From Chryseobacterium gleum (lineage in GTDB: Bacteria; Bacteroidota; Bacteroidia; Flavobacteriales_D; Crocinitomicaceae): DNA of 64,000 bases. The position numbers and the translations under genes are program-made. Position 1 is the first letter of the stretch, and every line of letters begins with the position of its first letter. Below, piece after piece: positions 8,681 through 17,228 of this stretch. Under the pieces are notes generated by a model. The model made no database searches. It was not told the origin of the DNA and was given only the letters and a program-made list of their open reading frames with translations. The DNA lies in contig CAMDFN010000011.1 in NCBI GenBank assembly GCA_945897565.1, forward strand, positions 1-64,000, in the 5' to 3' direction.

Positions 8681-10059
8681 CACTCATCAAATCTATTTCA
8701 GGCATCCGAGGCACCATCGGCGGCGCTGTTGACCAAGGCCTCACACCTATAGACGCCGTCAAATTTGCAGCTGCTTACGGCACTTGGTTGCAGCAGCAAT
8801 ATCCTGGCCAACGCTTGAAAGTTGTCATTGGCCGCGATGCGCGCATTTCTGGACCCATGATTGCTGGGCTCGTGCAGCAAACGCTTGTAGGCTTAGGTAT
8901 CGACATCATAGACCTCGGGCTCTCCACCACTCCAACAGTAGAAGTTGCAGTGCCATTAGAAAATGCACAAGGGGGTATCATTCTGACTGCTAGCCACAAC
9001 CCCAAGCAATGGAACGCGCTCAAATTACTCAATTCCAAAGGTGAATTTATTTCGGGGGCAGAAGGAGAGGCTTTGCTGCAAATTGCCGACGCCGAAGCCT
9101 TTTGTTTTGCGCAAGTAGACGACCTCGGCACTATTACACCCAACGACACCTATCTTCAAAAACACATTCAAGCCATTCTCGACCTCCCTTTAGTAGACAA
9201 AGCAGCTATTGCTGCGGCCAACTTCAATATTGTAGTTGATGCGGTCAACTCTACGGGTGGTACTTTCGTGCCGGCGCTGTTGCGCGCACTTGGCGTGAGC
9301 CAAATTGAAGAACTTTATTGTGAACCCACAGGCCACTTCCCTCACAACCCCGAGCCCTTACCGGAGCACCTCACAGAACTTTCTAGTCTCGTTAAAGCAA
9401 AAGGCGCGCATTTAGGCATCACCGTAGACCCAGATGTAGATCGTTTGGCGTTGGTTTGCGAAGACGGCAGCATGTTTGGCGAAGAATATACTTTGGTGGC
9501 AGTTGCAGATTATGTCTTGACCCACACCCCTGGCCCAACGGTCTCTAACCTCTCCTCTACCCGTGCGCTGCGCGACATCACAGAAGCACGTGGGCTCCGT
9601 TATGAAGCCGCTGCAGTGGGAGAAGTCAATGTGGTGCTCAAGATGAAAGAAATTGGCGCTGTTATTGGCGGCGAAGGCAATGGTGGTATCATTTACCCAG
9701 AACTCCACTATGGCCGAGACTCACTAGTGGGCATCGCCTTGTTTTTGAGTCACCTCGCTCACAAAAATTGCAGCCTCACAACTTTGCGCGCAAGCTACCC
9801 TAATTACGTTATTTCCAAGAACAAAATAGATCTTTCCCCTACCACAAATGTCGACGACATCTTGATTCAGATGGCGAAAAAATACGCAGCCAATGAGGTA
9901 GATACCACAGATGGCGTAAAAATCTATATTGACAAAGAATGGGTGCATTTGCGCAAGAGCAACACAGAACCTATCATTCGCATTTACGCAGAATCAAAAG
10001 ATGAAAAAGCTGCCAATGATTTGGCCGTGCGCATTATGGACGAAATCAAAGCCTTCTGA
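8677..10059 (+). CDS. glmM: Phosphoglucosamine mutase (alpha-D-phosphohexomutase)
   Basis: 460 residues. The phosphoserine loop TASHNP has its serine at residue 106, the metal loop DPDVDR is at 251-256, the sugar loop GEGNGG is near 335, and the phosphate-binding RKSNTEPIIRIY lies near the C-terminus. The product would convert glucosamine 6-phosphate to glucosamine 1-phosphate for UDP-GlcNAc. A phosphomannomutase or phosphoglucomutase role cannot be excluded. The frame is open upstream to about 8497, but that stretch lies inside ribH and encodes an Arg/His-rich sequence, so ATG 8677 is the start. It overlaps the convergent gene by 14 bases. Confidence 0.87.
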   Translation: MTLIKSISGIRGTIGGAVDQGLTPIDAVKFAAAYGTWLQQQYPGQRLKVVIGRDARISGPMIAGLVQQTLVGLGIDIIDLGLSTTPTVEVAVPLENAQGGIILTASHNPKQWNALKLLNSKGEFISGAEGEALLQIADAEAFCFAQVDDLGTITPNDTYLQKHIQAILDLPLVDKAAIAAANFNIVVDAVNSTGGTFVPALLRALGVSQIEELYCEPTGHFPHNPEPLPEHLTELSSLVKAKGAHLGITVDPDVDRLALVCEDGSMFGEEYTLVAVADYVLTHTPGPTVSNLSSTRALRDITEARGLRYEAAAVGEVNVVLKMKEIGAVIGGEGNGGIIYPELHYGRDSLVGIALFLSHLAHKNCSLTTLRASYPNYVISKNKIDLSPTTNVDDILIQMAKKYAANEVDTTDGVKIYIDKEWVHLRKSNTEPIIRIYAESKDEKAANDLAVRIMDEIKAF

Positions 10060-10750
10060 AATGATCGTATTTATCCTTGATAAAAAGGATGAGTTCCATT
10101 TCAGTGGCCGTTTTGATGAATTGTTCGTCGATATTTAAGAAGGTGATAAACGCATCGAAATCGGTATCTGAAAGCTCTATAATATCAAAAGCCACATAAA
10201 GCCTCAATAACTCTTGTACAATGCGGCGTTGGTCGTCTTTGTATTCTTGCTCCGCTATCCAGCGCTTGTTTTGTTCTTTTTTGGAAAAGGCCTGATATAA
10301 AGCTGTAATTGGACTCTGCAAGACACTCACGCCTGTAACGGTGCGGGTTTCTCTGAGTGCTAAATTTTCGCGCTCTTCTTTGATTTGCTCTAGTGTTTTG
10401 AGTGGCCTTACAATAACCTCTGGTGTTTCTTGCGGCAAACGCTCGATGTAGGCCAACACTTTTGATTGGCAGTTGTCGTCGGGCTTGACGACGAATTGAT
10501 ACACGGGATATCCTTTTGTGGAGAGCGCAATGAGGTCACCAGTAGTGGCATAAACAGAGAAGTGACCGTTGGGCTGACCAAAAACACCGCGGCCAGTTGT
10601 TTTGTTGACCACCATGAGGTTGTAAAAATTCTGCAAACGCAGCGTATCGACTATTTTACCACTCACCAAAACTTGCTCGCATTGCGCCGAAGCTTGGCTG
10701 CTTAGTGCGAGCAAACAAAATAGGATCTGTATTTTTTTAAAGCGTTTCAA
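10046..10750 (-). CDS. Secreted protein with carboxypeptidase-regulatory-like N-terminus
   Basis: 234 residues with a signal peptide (about 1-22, ending ASAQ). Residues about 28-100 (VLVSGKIVDTLRLQNFYNLMVVNKTTGRGVF...GDLIALSTKGY) resemble the carboxypeptidase-like regulatory sandwich found in Bacteroidota surface proteins. The rest is helical and charged. A periplasmic or envelope role is likely; the specific function is unknown. Its start overlaps the site-2 protease gene by 14 bases, making it the third gene of an ffh-led run. Its stop overlaps glmM from the other strand. Confidence 0.65.
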   Translation of the reverse strand: MKRFKKIQILFCLLALSSQASAQCEQVLVSGKIVDTLRLQNFYNLMVVNKTTGRGVFGQPNGHFSVYATTGDLIALSTKGYPVYQFVVKPDDNCQSKVLAYIERLPQETPEVIVRPLKTLEQIKEERENLALRETRTVTGVSVLQSPITALYQAFSKKEQNKRWIAEQEYKDDQRRIVQELLRLYVAFDIIELSDTDFDAFITFLNIDEQFIKTATEMELILFIKDKYDHFRRL

Positions 10751-11690
10751 AGTACCAGGTGAAATCTAAAAATGGACCAATTAACAAAAAGACGGGTAAA
10801 CTGACCAAAAGTAACCACAGAAAAACGAGTATGATTTTGAAGTACAAACTGGCATCTCGTTCTATCGGAACAGACAACACGGCATTGACATGACTGGCAA
10901 TCACTTCTTGAGCAGCCTCGCCATGTAGGGCCTCGAGTTGTTTGAGTTTTGGATTGTGCTCGATCACAACTTGCTTGAGTTCGTGGTAGGCTTGGTCTGA
11001 TAAATCTTCGTAATTCAGCTCGTAATTGATGTCTTGCAGGTCGAGTTCTTGGCGCAGGTGATAGTTGCGCTGAAAACTCCGCACTTTGAAAGACATGAAG
11101 AAGCCAAAGGCAAAAAGTATCCAACTTTCAATGAGGTAACCAACGGTAATCATGAGTAAGGACGAAAGCAATGCAAAAACCAATAAGAATAAGTCGCGTT
11201 TTTGACGCACAAACAACTTGAACAATTGGCCGCCATCGAGTGGATCTATAGGCAGCAGATTGATGACATTCAAAAACAAGAAAAGAAAACTGAGCTCTAG
11301 CAGCCAAGTTTCGTGGTAGTGATGGGCTAGAAAATGGATGGTCAGGCCAAAAACAACGCCGGGAAAAGGCCCTGCTGCAATGACTAAAAAGCTTTCTTTC
11401 TGTGAATATTGCTTTTTGCTACCTTGTACAAACGCACCCATAAGCGGGATAAACAGCATGCGCATGTCTTCGTATTTGAATTGTTTCATCAGGAGGTAAT
11501 GGCCCATTTCATGCAAGAAAAGTACCGTTACAAGGTAAAAAACAAAATCTAGTTCGTCTGCAAAAATGTACAGGAAGCTCAAGGCAAATAACAAGACCGA
11601 AAAAAGCGTTAGACCCCAGTTGCTCTGAACTTTGACTTTTTCGAGCACGGGTTTTGGCGCATACCAATCCGAAGGGTTTTGGTTTTCCAT
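10737..11690 (-). CDS. Site-2 protease (M50 metallopeptidase)
   Basis: 317 residues with several membrane helices. The zinc motif HEMGH is at residues 60-64 and the third-ligand motif PIDPLDGG at about 147-154, the pair typical of intramembrane-cleaving M50 enzymes. No PDZ domain is seen; a soluble helical segment lies at about 200-275 before a final pair of helices. It lies in the inner membrane and may process a membrane-bound regulator; the ECF sigma factor upstream of ffh is a possible but unproven link. It starts three bases after ffh stops. Confidence 0.85.
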   Translation of the reverse strand: MENQNPSDWYAPKPVLEKVKVQSNWGLTLFSVLLFALSFLYIFADELDFVFYLVTVLFLHEMGHYLLMKQFKYEDMRMLFIPLMGAFVQGSKKQYSQKESFLVIAAGPFPGVVFGLTIHFLAHHYHETWLLELSFLFLFLNVINLLPIDPLDGGQLFKLFVRQKRDLFLLVFALLSSLLMITVGYLIESWILFAFGFFMSFKVRSFQRNYHLRQELDLQDINYELNYEDLSDQAYHELKQVVIEHNPKLKQLEALHGEAAQEVIASHVNAVLSVPIERDASLYFKIILVFLWLLLVSLPVFLLIGPFLDFTWYFETL

Positions 11691-11693
11691 GAT

Positions 11694-13040
11694 TTACATG
11701 CCTGGCATACCGCCCATGCCCTTGAGTTTGCTCATCATGCCCATCATGTTGCGCGGGTTGCTCATGAGTTTCATCATTTTGCGCATGTCTTCGAATTGCT
11801 TGAGAAGTTTGTTGATCTCTTGGATGTTGGTGCCGCTGCCTTTGGCGATTCGGTTTTTGCGTGAAGGATTGAGCAAGGCTGGGTTGGCGCGCTCTTTTGG
11901 TGTCATGGATAGAATGATGGACTCAATGCCTTTGAAAGCGTCGTCTGGAATATCGACGTCTTTCATAGCTTTACCCATACCGGGGATCATGCCCATGAGG
12001 TCTTTGACATTGCCCATTTTTTTGATTTGCTGGAGTTGCGCTAAAAAATCATTGAGATCGAACTGATCTTTCATGATTTTTTTTTGCAAACGACGCGCTT
12101 CTTCTTCATTGAATTGCTCTTGAGCGCGCTCTACCAAGGAAACGACGTCGCCCATCCCGAGGATGCGGTCTGCCATTCTTTTAGGGTAGAAGATATCCAA
12201 CGCATCCATTTTTTCGCCGGTTCCGACAAATTTGATGGGTTTGTTGACAACCGATTTGATAGAAAGCGCTGCACCACCGCGGGTATCGCCGTCGAGTTTG
12301 GTGAGCACTACTCCATCAAAATTGATGCGGTCGTTGAAGGCTTTTGCCGTATTGACGGCGTCTTGCCCCGTCATGGAATCTACTACAAAAAGGGTTTCTG
12401 AAGGTTGCAAGGCTTGCTTGAGCGCTGCGATTTCGTCCATCATTTGGGTATCGACCGCCAAACGACCCGCGGTATCGACCAAAACAACATTAAACGAATT
12501 GCTTTTGGCATGGGCAATGGCTGCTTGCGCAATAGCGATTGGATTTTTTTCTTCTTTGTTGGAGAATACTTCTATGGAAAGTTGCTCACCTAAGACGTGT
12601 AGTTGGTCAATTGCTGCTGGGCGGTAGACGTCGCAAGCGACGAGCAATACTTTTTTGCCTTTTTTGTTTTGAAGGTAGGAGCCTAATTTACCGGTAAAGG
12701 TGGTTTTACCCGAACCCTGCAAACCGGACATGAGCACAACGGCAGGCGCTCCTTTCAAGTTGATTTCCACCTCGTTGCCACCCATAAGCTCTATGAGCTC
12801 TTCATGGCAAATTTTGATCATGAGCTGTCCCGGTGAAACGCTATTTAAAACGTCGCGACCCAGCGCCTTTTCTTTGATGGTATTGGTAAATTGCTTGGCT
12901 GTATTGAAGCTAACGTCGGCATCTAGGAGCGCACGACGGACTTCTTTGAGCGTTTCAGCAATGTTAATTTCGGTGATTTGACCTTGCCCTTTGAGGACTT
13001 TAAAGGCTCTTTCAAACTTATCGGTAAGATTCTCAAACAT
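11694..13040 (-). CDS. ffh: Signal recognition particle GTPase
   Basis: 448 residues. The N domain comes first, then the G domain with GLQGSGKT at 106-113, DTAGRL, TKLDGD and GTGEKMDALDIF. The methionine-rich M domain that binds 4.5S RNA and signal sequences ends MSNPRNMMGMMSKLKG and GGMPGM. Normal length for the family. It delivers inner membrane proteins to the Sec translocon with FtsY. The site-2 protease and a secreted protein follow at three-base and overlapping spacing. A TATCTTTG box lies 17 bases before the start. Confidence 0.95.
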   Translation of the reverse strand: MFENLTDKFERAFKVLKGQGQITEINIAETLKEVRRALLDADVSFNTAKQFTNTIKEKALGRDVLNSVSPGQLMIKICHEELIELMGGNEVEINLKGAPAVVLMSGLQGSGKTTFTGKLGSYLQNKKGKKVLLVACDVYRPAAIDQLHVLGEQLSIEVFSNKEEKNPIAIAQAAIAHAKSNSFNVVLVDTAGRLAVDTQMMDEIAALKQALQPSETLFVVDSMTGQDAVNTAKAFNDRINFDGVVLTKLDGDTRGGAALSIKSVVNKPIKFVGTGEKMDALDIFYPKRMADRILGMGDVVSLVERAQEQFNEEEARRLQKKIMKDQFDLNDFLAQLQQIKKMGNVKDLMGMIPGMGKAMKDVDIPDDAFKGIESIILSMTPKERANPALLNPSRKNRIAKGSGTNIQEINKLLKQFEDMRKMMKLMSNPRNMMGMMSKLKGMGGMPGM

Positions 13041-13057
13041 AATTCAAACGTGTCTCA

Positions 13058-13065
13058 CAAAGATA
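13058..13065 (-). promoter_or_regulatory. -7 box for ffh
   Basis: TATCTTTG on the minus strand (13065-13058) with 17 bases to ATG 13040. Exact TAnnTTTG match; no TTG at the usual distance. Confidence 0.5.
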
Positions 13066-13085
13066 CACAGCAAATTTGAATTGGA

Positions 13086-13694
13086 CTAAGAAAGCTCCAT
13101 GCTAAGCGCATGTTCGTCGATCATTTTTCGCAAATTGAGCAAAGCATAGCGCATTCTGCCCAAAGCCGTATTGATACTCACTCCTTCAGATTCTGAGATT
13201 TCTTTAAACGAACGTTCTTCAAACAAGCGCATATAAATCATTTCTCGCTGACTTTCCGGAAGGTGGGCCATTAAGACATGGAGTTGTTCTGCAATTTCTT
13301 CAGTAGTTGTGAGTTGCACAAAATTGGCATCTTCACTGGCAATGCGGTGAAAAATATTGTAATCTTCGGACCAAGAATGGCGCTCGGAGATCATGCGGTG
13401 TTTGGTTTGTTTTCTAAAATGATCGATCACGAGGTTGTGTGCAATGCGCAAAACCCAAGGCAAGAACTTGCCCTCTTCATTGTAGGCGCCTAATTTCAGT
13501 TTTTGAATGACTTTAACGAAGGTCTCTTGAAAGAGGTCGTTGGTAAGTTCTGATTCTTTTACTTTGTTGTAAATGAACTTAAAGATCGCTTCTTGGTGAC
13601 GAGAAAGGAGCTGTGCGAAGGCGTCTTCGTTACCGGCAACATAAGATTGAATGAGCTGAGAATCGCTTGATTGAGATAAGATCATGATATACAC
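13086..13694 (-). CDS. ECF-type RNA polymerase sigma factor
   Basis: 202 residues. Region 2 spans about 25-95 (DLFQETFVKVIQ and LPWVLRIAHNLVIDHFRK) and region 4 about 140-195 (LPESQREMIYMRLFEERSFKEISE, then a recognition helix NTALGRMRYALLNLRK). No anti-sigma factor gene is adjacent. ATG 13685 is an alternative start three codons in. It is a single-gene unit whose upstream region is the 156-base divergent gap with the aminotransferase; TACCTTTA on its strand near 13730 is a one-mismatch -7 box. The regulon is unknown. Confidence 0.85.
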   Translation of the reverse strand: MYIMILSQSSDSQLIQSYVAGNEDAFAQLLSRHQEAIFKFIYNKVKESELTNDLFQETFVKVIQKLKLGAYNEEGKFLPWVLRIAHNLVIDHFRKQTKHRMISERHSWSEDYNIFHRIASEDANFVQLTTTEEIAEQLHVLMAHLPESQREMIYMRLFEERSFKEISESEGVSINTALGRMRYALLNLRKMIDEHALSMELS

Positions 13695-13850
13695 TTTTGT
13701 GCTGAAAATTGGTTTCGGCGGTTAAAGGTAAATTTGATCTATAGGCGACTTTTAAAGTTTATATCAGCGAATATATAGATAATTTGCCATCAAATAAAAA
13801 AAAATCTACAAAAAAAAGTTTGCTTAATTTTGAACACTAAAAATTAACAA
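13695..13850. other. Divergent intergenic region, AT-rich with A-tracts
   Basis: 156 bases between the sigma factor and the aminotransferase, the widest gap in the window. It holds two runs of A (about 13796-13803 and 13810-13817) just upstream of the aminotransferase -7 box, and putative promoter elements for both directions. No RNA gene or strong hairpin is seen. Confidence 0.5.
13825..13832 (+). promoter_or_regulatory. -7 box for the aminotransferase-ispH run
   Basis: TAATTTTG, exact TAnnTTTG match, 18 bases before ATG 13851, preceded by A-tracts that could act as an UP-like element. Confidence 0.5.
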
Positions 13851-15053
13851 ATGCCTTTATTAGCTTCAAAAGCCATCGAAATGCCCGCTTCGCCAATTCG
13901 TAAATTGGTTCCCTACGCGGAAGCCGCCAAAAATGCGGGTAAAACAGTCTACCACCTGAACATTGGTCAGCCAGACATCCACACGCCAGCCGCTGCGCTT
14001 GAAGCCATTCACAACCTAGATCAGCAAGTACTCGAATACAGCCACTCTGCGGGCTTTGAATCTTACCGTCAAAAATTAGCACTTAGTTATCAAAAACAGG
14101 GCATTCCAGTCCAAACCGAGGACATCATCATCACCACCGGCGGATCTGAAGCCCTTATTTTTGGCCTCATGACCGCTTGTGACCCGGGCGATGAAGTCAT
14201 TATTCCAGAACCATTTTATGCCAACTACAATGGTTTTGCCGTCATGGCTGGCGTCAAAGTTGTTCCCGTGACTTCTCATATAGAAAATGGTTTTGCTTTG
14301 CCACCTGTGGCGCAAATTGAAGCGCAAATTACTGCCAAAACCAAGGCCATCATTATTTGCAACCCAGGCAACCCTACTGGCTACCTCTACACGCAAGAAG
14401 AACTCGAGCAGCTGCGCGATATCGTTCAAAAACACGACCTCTTCTTGTTCGCCGACGAAGTATACCGCGAGTTTTGCTACGATGGCGCCAAGCCCTACTC
14501 CACAATGAACTTAACTGGAATTGAGCAGAACGTAGTTATGATCGACTCCGTTTCTAAGCGCTATTCAATGTGCGGTGCACGCATTGGCGCACTTGTTTCT
14601 AAAAACAAAGCATTCATGGCTGCTGCATTGAAATTTGGACAAGCACGTTTGTCGCCTCCAACAGTTGATCAGATTGCCGCTGAAGCTGCCTTAGACACCC
14701 CTCAGAGCTATTTCGACGAAGTAGTGGCAGAATATGTAGCGCGCCGCAATATCATGGTAGAGGGGCTCAATAGCATACCCGGTGTTTTTTGCCCGAAGCC
14801 CAGTGGCGCTTTTTATTGTGTTGCTAAATTCCCTGTTGCCAACGCCGAGCATTTTTGCCAATGGTTATTAGAAGAATTCTCTTTTGAAGGGCAAACGGTC
14901 ATGATGGCACCAGCCAACGGTTTTTATGCCACTCCAGGCGCTGGCTTACAAGAAGCACGTATAGCTTATGTCTTAGATCAAGCGCATCTGAAGGCTGCTG
15001 TAGCTTGCTTGCGCGTGGCACTTGAGCAATATCCAGGAAAACTGTCTAACTAA
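13851..15053 (+). CDS. PLP-dependent class I aminotransferase (aspartate aminotransferase-like)
   Basis: 400 residues, fold type I. Signatures are NIGQPDIHTP, TTGGSEALIFG, CNPGNPTGYLY (about 170-180), ADEVYREFCYDG and the PLP-lysine motif DSVSKRYSMCGARIG with K236. An arginine in the C-terminal EARIAYV is the expected carboxylate clamp. It transfers amino groups between amino and keto acids. Substrate cannot be set from sequence; aspartate or a broad specificity is most likely. ispH follows after 38 bases. Confidence 0.88.
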   Translation: MPLLASKAIEMPASPIRKLVPYAEAAKNAGKTVYHLNIGQPDIHTPAAALEAIHNLDQQVLEYSHSAGFESYRQKLALSYQKQGIPVQTEDIIITTGGSEALIFGLMTACDPGDEVIIPEPFYANYNGFAVMAGVKVVPVTSHIENGFALPPVAQIEAQITAKTKAIIICNPGNPTGYLYTQEELEQLRDIVQKHDLFLFADEVYREFCYDGAKPYSTMNLTGIEQNVVMIDSVSKRYSMCGARIGALVSKNKAFMAAALKFGQARLSPPTVDQIAAEAALDTPQSYFDEVVAEYVARRNIMVEGLNSIPGVFCPKPSGAFYCVAKFPVANAEHFCQWLLEEFSFEGQTVMMAPANGFYATPGAGLQEARIAYVLDQAHLKAAVACLRVALEQYPGKLSN

Positions 15054-15091
15054 GCACCGAACCAAAGGCTGCTCTAAAGTGTTTATAAGAC

Positions 15092-16321
15092 ATGAAACAA
15101 TTTGAAGTCCCCGCATTTTATCGCTCGCCTTTGCTTAGCAAAATCAAAATGCAGCGCAAACTTGCAGATCCGCGCAAAAAAGATTTCAGTCCAACAACAC
15201 TCCAAATTGGCAAGTTCACCTTTATCATTGCACGCCATTTTGGTTTTTGCTATGGCGTAGAAAACGCCATTGAGCGCAGTTACAAAGCCCTACAAGAAAA
15301 CCCCGGCAAACGCATATTTTTGCTGAGTCAGATGATCCATAACCCAGCTGTAAACGATGACCTCACCAGCAACGGCATCCAATTTCTACAAGATACACAC
15401 GGCAAGCAACTCATTGCTTTTGAAGCGCTAAATGCCGATGACGTAGTGCTTATCCCCGCTTTTGGTACCACCCTTGAAATTGAAGCGCAACTCACCAATT
15501 TGGGCTTGGATATCCAAACCTACAACACCACCTGCCCTTTTGTAGAAAAGGTTTGGAACCGCTCTGAAAAACTAGGAGAAACCCAACACACTATCATCAT
15601 TCACGGCAAGCACGACCACGAAGAAACGCGTGCTACTTTTTCGCATGCGGTGGCGAATGGCCCTGCACTTATTGTCAAGGACATGAATGAAGCGCAACTA
15701 CTTGGGGCTTATATTCTTGGTCAAAAAACGCCTCAAGAACTCCAAGATTTCTTCAAAGGCAAAATGAGTATTGGCTTTGACCCCACTCGCGATTTATCAA
15801 AAATTGGTGTGGTCAACCAAACAACCATGCTCGCGTCTGACACACAAGCAATTACCGATTATTTGCGCAGTTGCTACACTGCACTTCACGGTGAAGCCAA
15901 CATCAAAAACTACATGGCCGACACCCGTGACACCCTCTGTTATGCCACCAATGACAACCAATCTGCCACGCTTGGCCTGCTCCAACAAACCGCAGACCTT
16001 GCCATTGTTGTGGGCGGCTACAATAGCTCTAATACGAGTCATCTTGTGGAATTGCTCGCGCAAAAATTCCCAACTTACTTCATCAAAGATGACTCCGAAA
16101 TCAACGGCACCTCAATTCAACATTTCAATTACCACAATAAAGAAATGGAGCAAACAGAAGCATTTATTCCGTCAAAAGATAAGCTGCGTGTTGTCTTGAC
16201 CTCTGGTGCTTCATGCCCAGATAGCATTGTTGAAAATGTCATGCATGCCATTTTGGCCACACAATACACACATTCAGAAGTAAGCGCACTGCTTGCTTCT
16301 CTTGATTCAATAGCAAAATGA
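15092..16321 (+). CDS. ispH: 4-hydroxy-3-methylbut-2-enyl diphosphate reductase
   Basis: 409 residues, the last enzyme of the MEP isoprenoid pathway, making IPP and DMAPP. Cluster cysteines are C53 (FGFCYGVENA), C148 (TTCPFVEKVW) and C283 (TLCYATNDNQ); the conserved histidines lie in MIHNPAV and HGKHDHEE. At 409 residues it is the long form, with about 40 residues before the first conserved strand and insertions near 215-235. The cob(I)alamin adenosyltransferase start overlaps its stop by four bases. Isoprenoids made here would also feed the menaquinone side chain. Confidence 0.93.
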   Translation: MKQFEVPAFYRSPLLSKIKMQRKLADPRKKDFSPTTLQIGKFTFIIARHFGFCYGVENAIERSYKALQENPGKRIFLLSQMIHNPAVNDDLTSNGIQFLQDTHGKQLIAFEALNADDVVLIPAFGTTLEIEAQLTNLGLDIQTYNTTCPFVEKVWNRSEKLGETQHTIIIHGKHDHEETRATFSHAVANGPALIVKDMNEAQLLGAYILGQKTPQELQDFFKGKMSIGFDPTRDLSKIGVVNQTTMLASDTQAITDYLRSCYTALHGEANIKNYMADTRDTLCYATNDNQSATLGLLQQTADLAIVVGGYNSSNTSHLVELLAQKFPTYFIKDDSEINGTSIQHFNYHNKEMEQTEAFIPSKDKLRVVLTSGASCPDSIVENVMHAILATQYTHSEVSALLASLDSIAK

Positions 16322-16866
16322 AAATATATACCAAAAAAGGCGACCAAGGAAGTACGGGCCTAATCGGCGGAACACGCGTTTCAAAAGGAGATGTGCGCAT
16401 AGAAGCCTACGGCACAGTAGACGAACTCAACTCATACATTGGCCTGATCAGCACACTCGATATCAATCTGCTTTATGTGGCCCAACTCCAAGAAATCCAA
16501 GACCGCTTGTTTACAATCGGCTCTCATTTAGCTGCAGACCCAGAAAAATCTAAAATGCAATTGCCAGACCTTTTGGAGAGTGATGTAGAAAAGCTCGAGC
16601 ACTGGATGGATATCATGGACGAAGCACTCCCTGCCCTCACCGCATTTATTTTACCAGGTGGCCATGCTATTTGTGCACACACTCATGTGGCGCGCTGTAT
16701 TTGCCGCAGAGCTGAACGCATGACCGTTACCCTAGACGAGCTAGAAGGTGTAGAAGCATTGGTGCTCACTTACCTCAATCGCCTCAGCGATTATCTCTTT
16801 GTATTGTCCAGAAAAATCAGCCTTGATCAGGGTGTAAAAGAACACATCTGGACTCCACGACATTAA
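16318..16866 (+). CDS. PduO-type cob(I)alamin adenosyltransferase
   Basis: 182 residues. Starts KIYTKKGDQGSTGLIGG, the ATP-binding N-terminal signature of the family. It continues with RIEAYGTVDELNSYIG and ends with CICRRAERM and YLNRLSDYLFVLSR, the helices around the cobalamin site. It makes adenosylcobalamin from cob(I)alamin and ATP. Coupled to ispH by ATGA. No B12 synthesis gene or B12-dependent enzyme is in the window, so it probably serves salvaged cobalamin. Confidence 0.9.
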   Translation: MKIYTKKGDQGSTGLIGGTRVSKGDVRIEAYGTVDELNSYIGLISTLDINLLYVAQLQEIQDRLFTIGSHLAADPEKSKMQLPDLLESDVEKLEHWMDIMDEALPALTAFILPGGHAICAHTHVARCICRRAERMTVTLDELEGVEALVLTYLNRLSDYLFVLSRKISLDQGVKEHIWTPRH

Positions 16867-16893
16867 TTTTTTGTGAGTTTTTTTGATTGGCAC

Positions 16894-16923
16894 TTGGAAT
16901 TTTGGAAATAAAAATTACTTTTG
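16894..16923 (+). promoter_or_regulatory. Full Bacteroidota promoter for the DUF2795-like gene
   Basis: TTG (16894-16896), 19 bases, TACTTTTG (16916-16923), 28 bases to ATG 16952. Both elements and the spacing fit the consensus. Confidence 0.75.
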
Positions 16924-16951
16924 CCAAAAAATAAACCTAAATACTTGACTC

Positions 16952-17173
16952 ATGTACTGGACACTGGAACTTGCCTCCTACCTTGAAGATGCACCGTGGC
17001 CTGCCACTAAAGAAGAACTCATCGATTTTGCCATTCGTACTGGCGCACCTCTAGAAGTTGTAGAAAACCTACAAGACCTCGAAGACGAAGGCGATATGTA
17101 TGAGAGCATCGAAGAAATTTGGCCCGACTACCCTTCAAGAGAAGATTTTCTCTTTAATGAAGATGAATATTGA
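16952..17173 (+). CDS. Small acidic DUF2795-like protein
   Basis: 73 residues beginning MYWTLELASYLEDAPWPATKEELIDFAIRTG and ending in a very acidic tail. The pattern matches the DUF2795 group of small proteins common in Bacteroidota, whose function is unknown. It has its own strong promoter and a strong terminator right after it, so it is a monocistronic, probably well expressed gene. Confidence 0.8.
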   Translation: MYWTLELASYLEDAPWPATKEELIDFAIRTGAPLEVVENLQDLEDEGDMYESIEEIWPDYPSREDFLFNEDEY

Positions 17174-17200
17174 TTTATCAATTGAATCGACACCACTTTT

Positions 17201-17227
17201 AAAAGCCCTGCAGTACGCCGGGCTTTT
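17201..17227. terminator. Bidirectional intrinsic terminator
   Basis: AAAAGCCC (17201-17208) pairs with GGGCTTTT (17220-17227) across an 11-base loop. T runs follow on the plus strand and A runs precede it, so it can serve both the DUF2795-like gene and the convergent T9SS gene. Confidence 0.8.
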
Positions 17228-17228
17228 T

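Noticed and set aside
13826-13832. Phase-variable A-tract control of the aminotransferase
   Set aside because: The A runs lie upstream of the promoter, not between promoter elements or in the coding region, and only one sequence is available to judge length variation.
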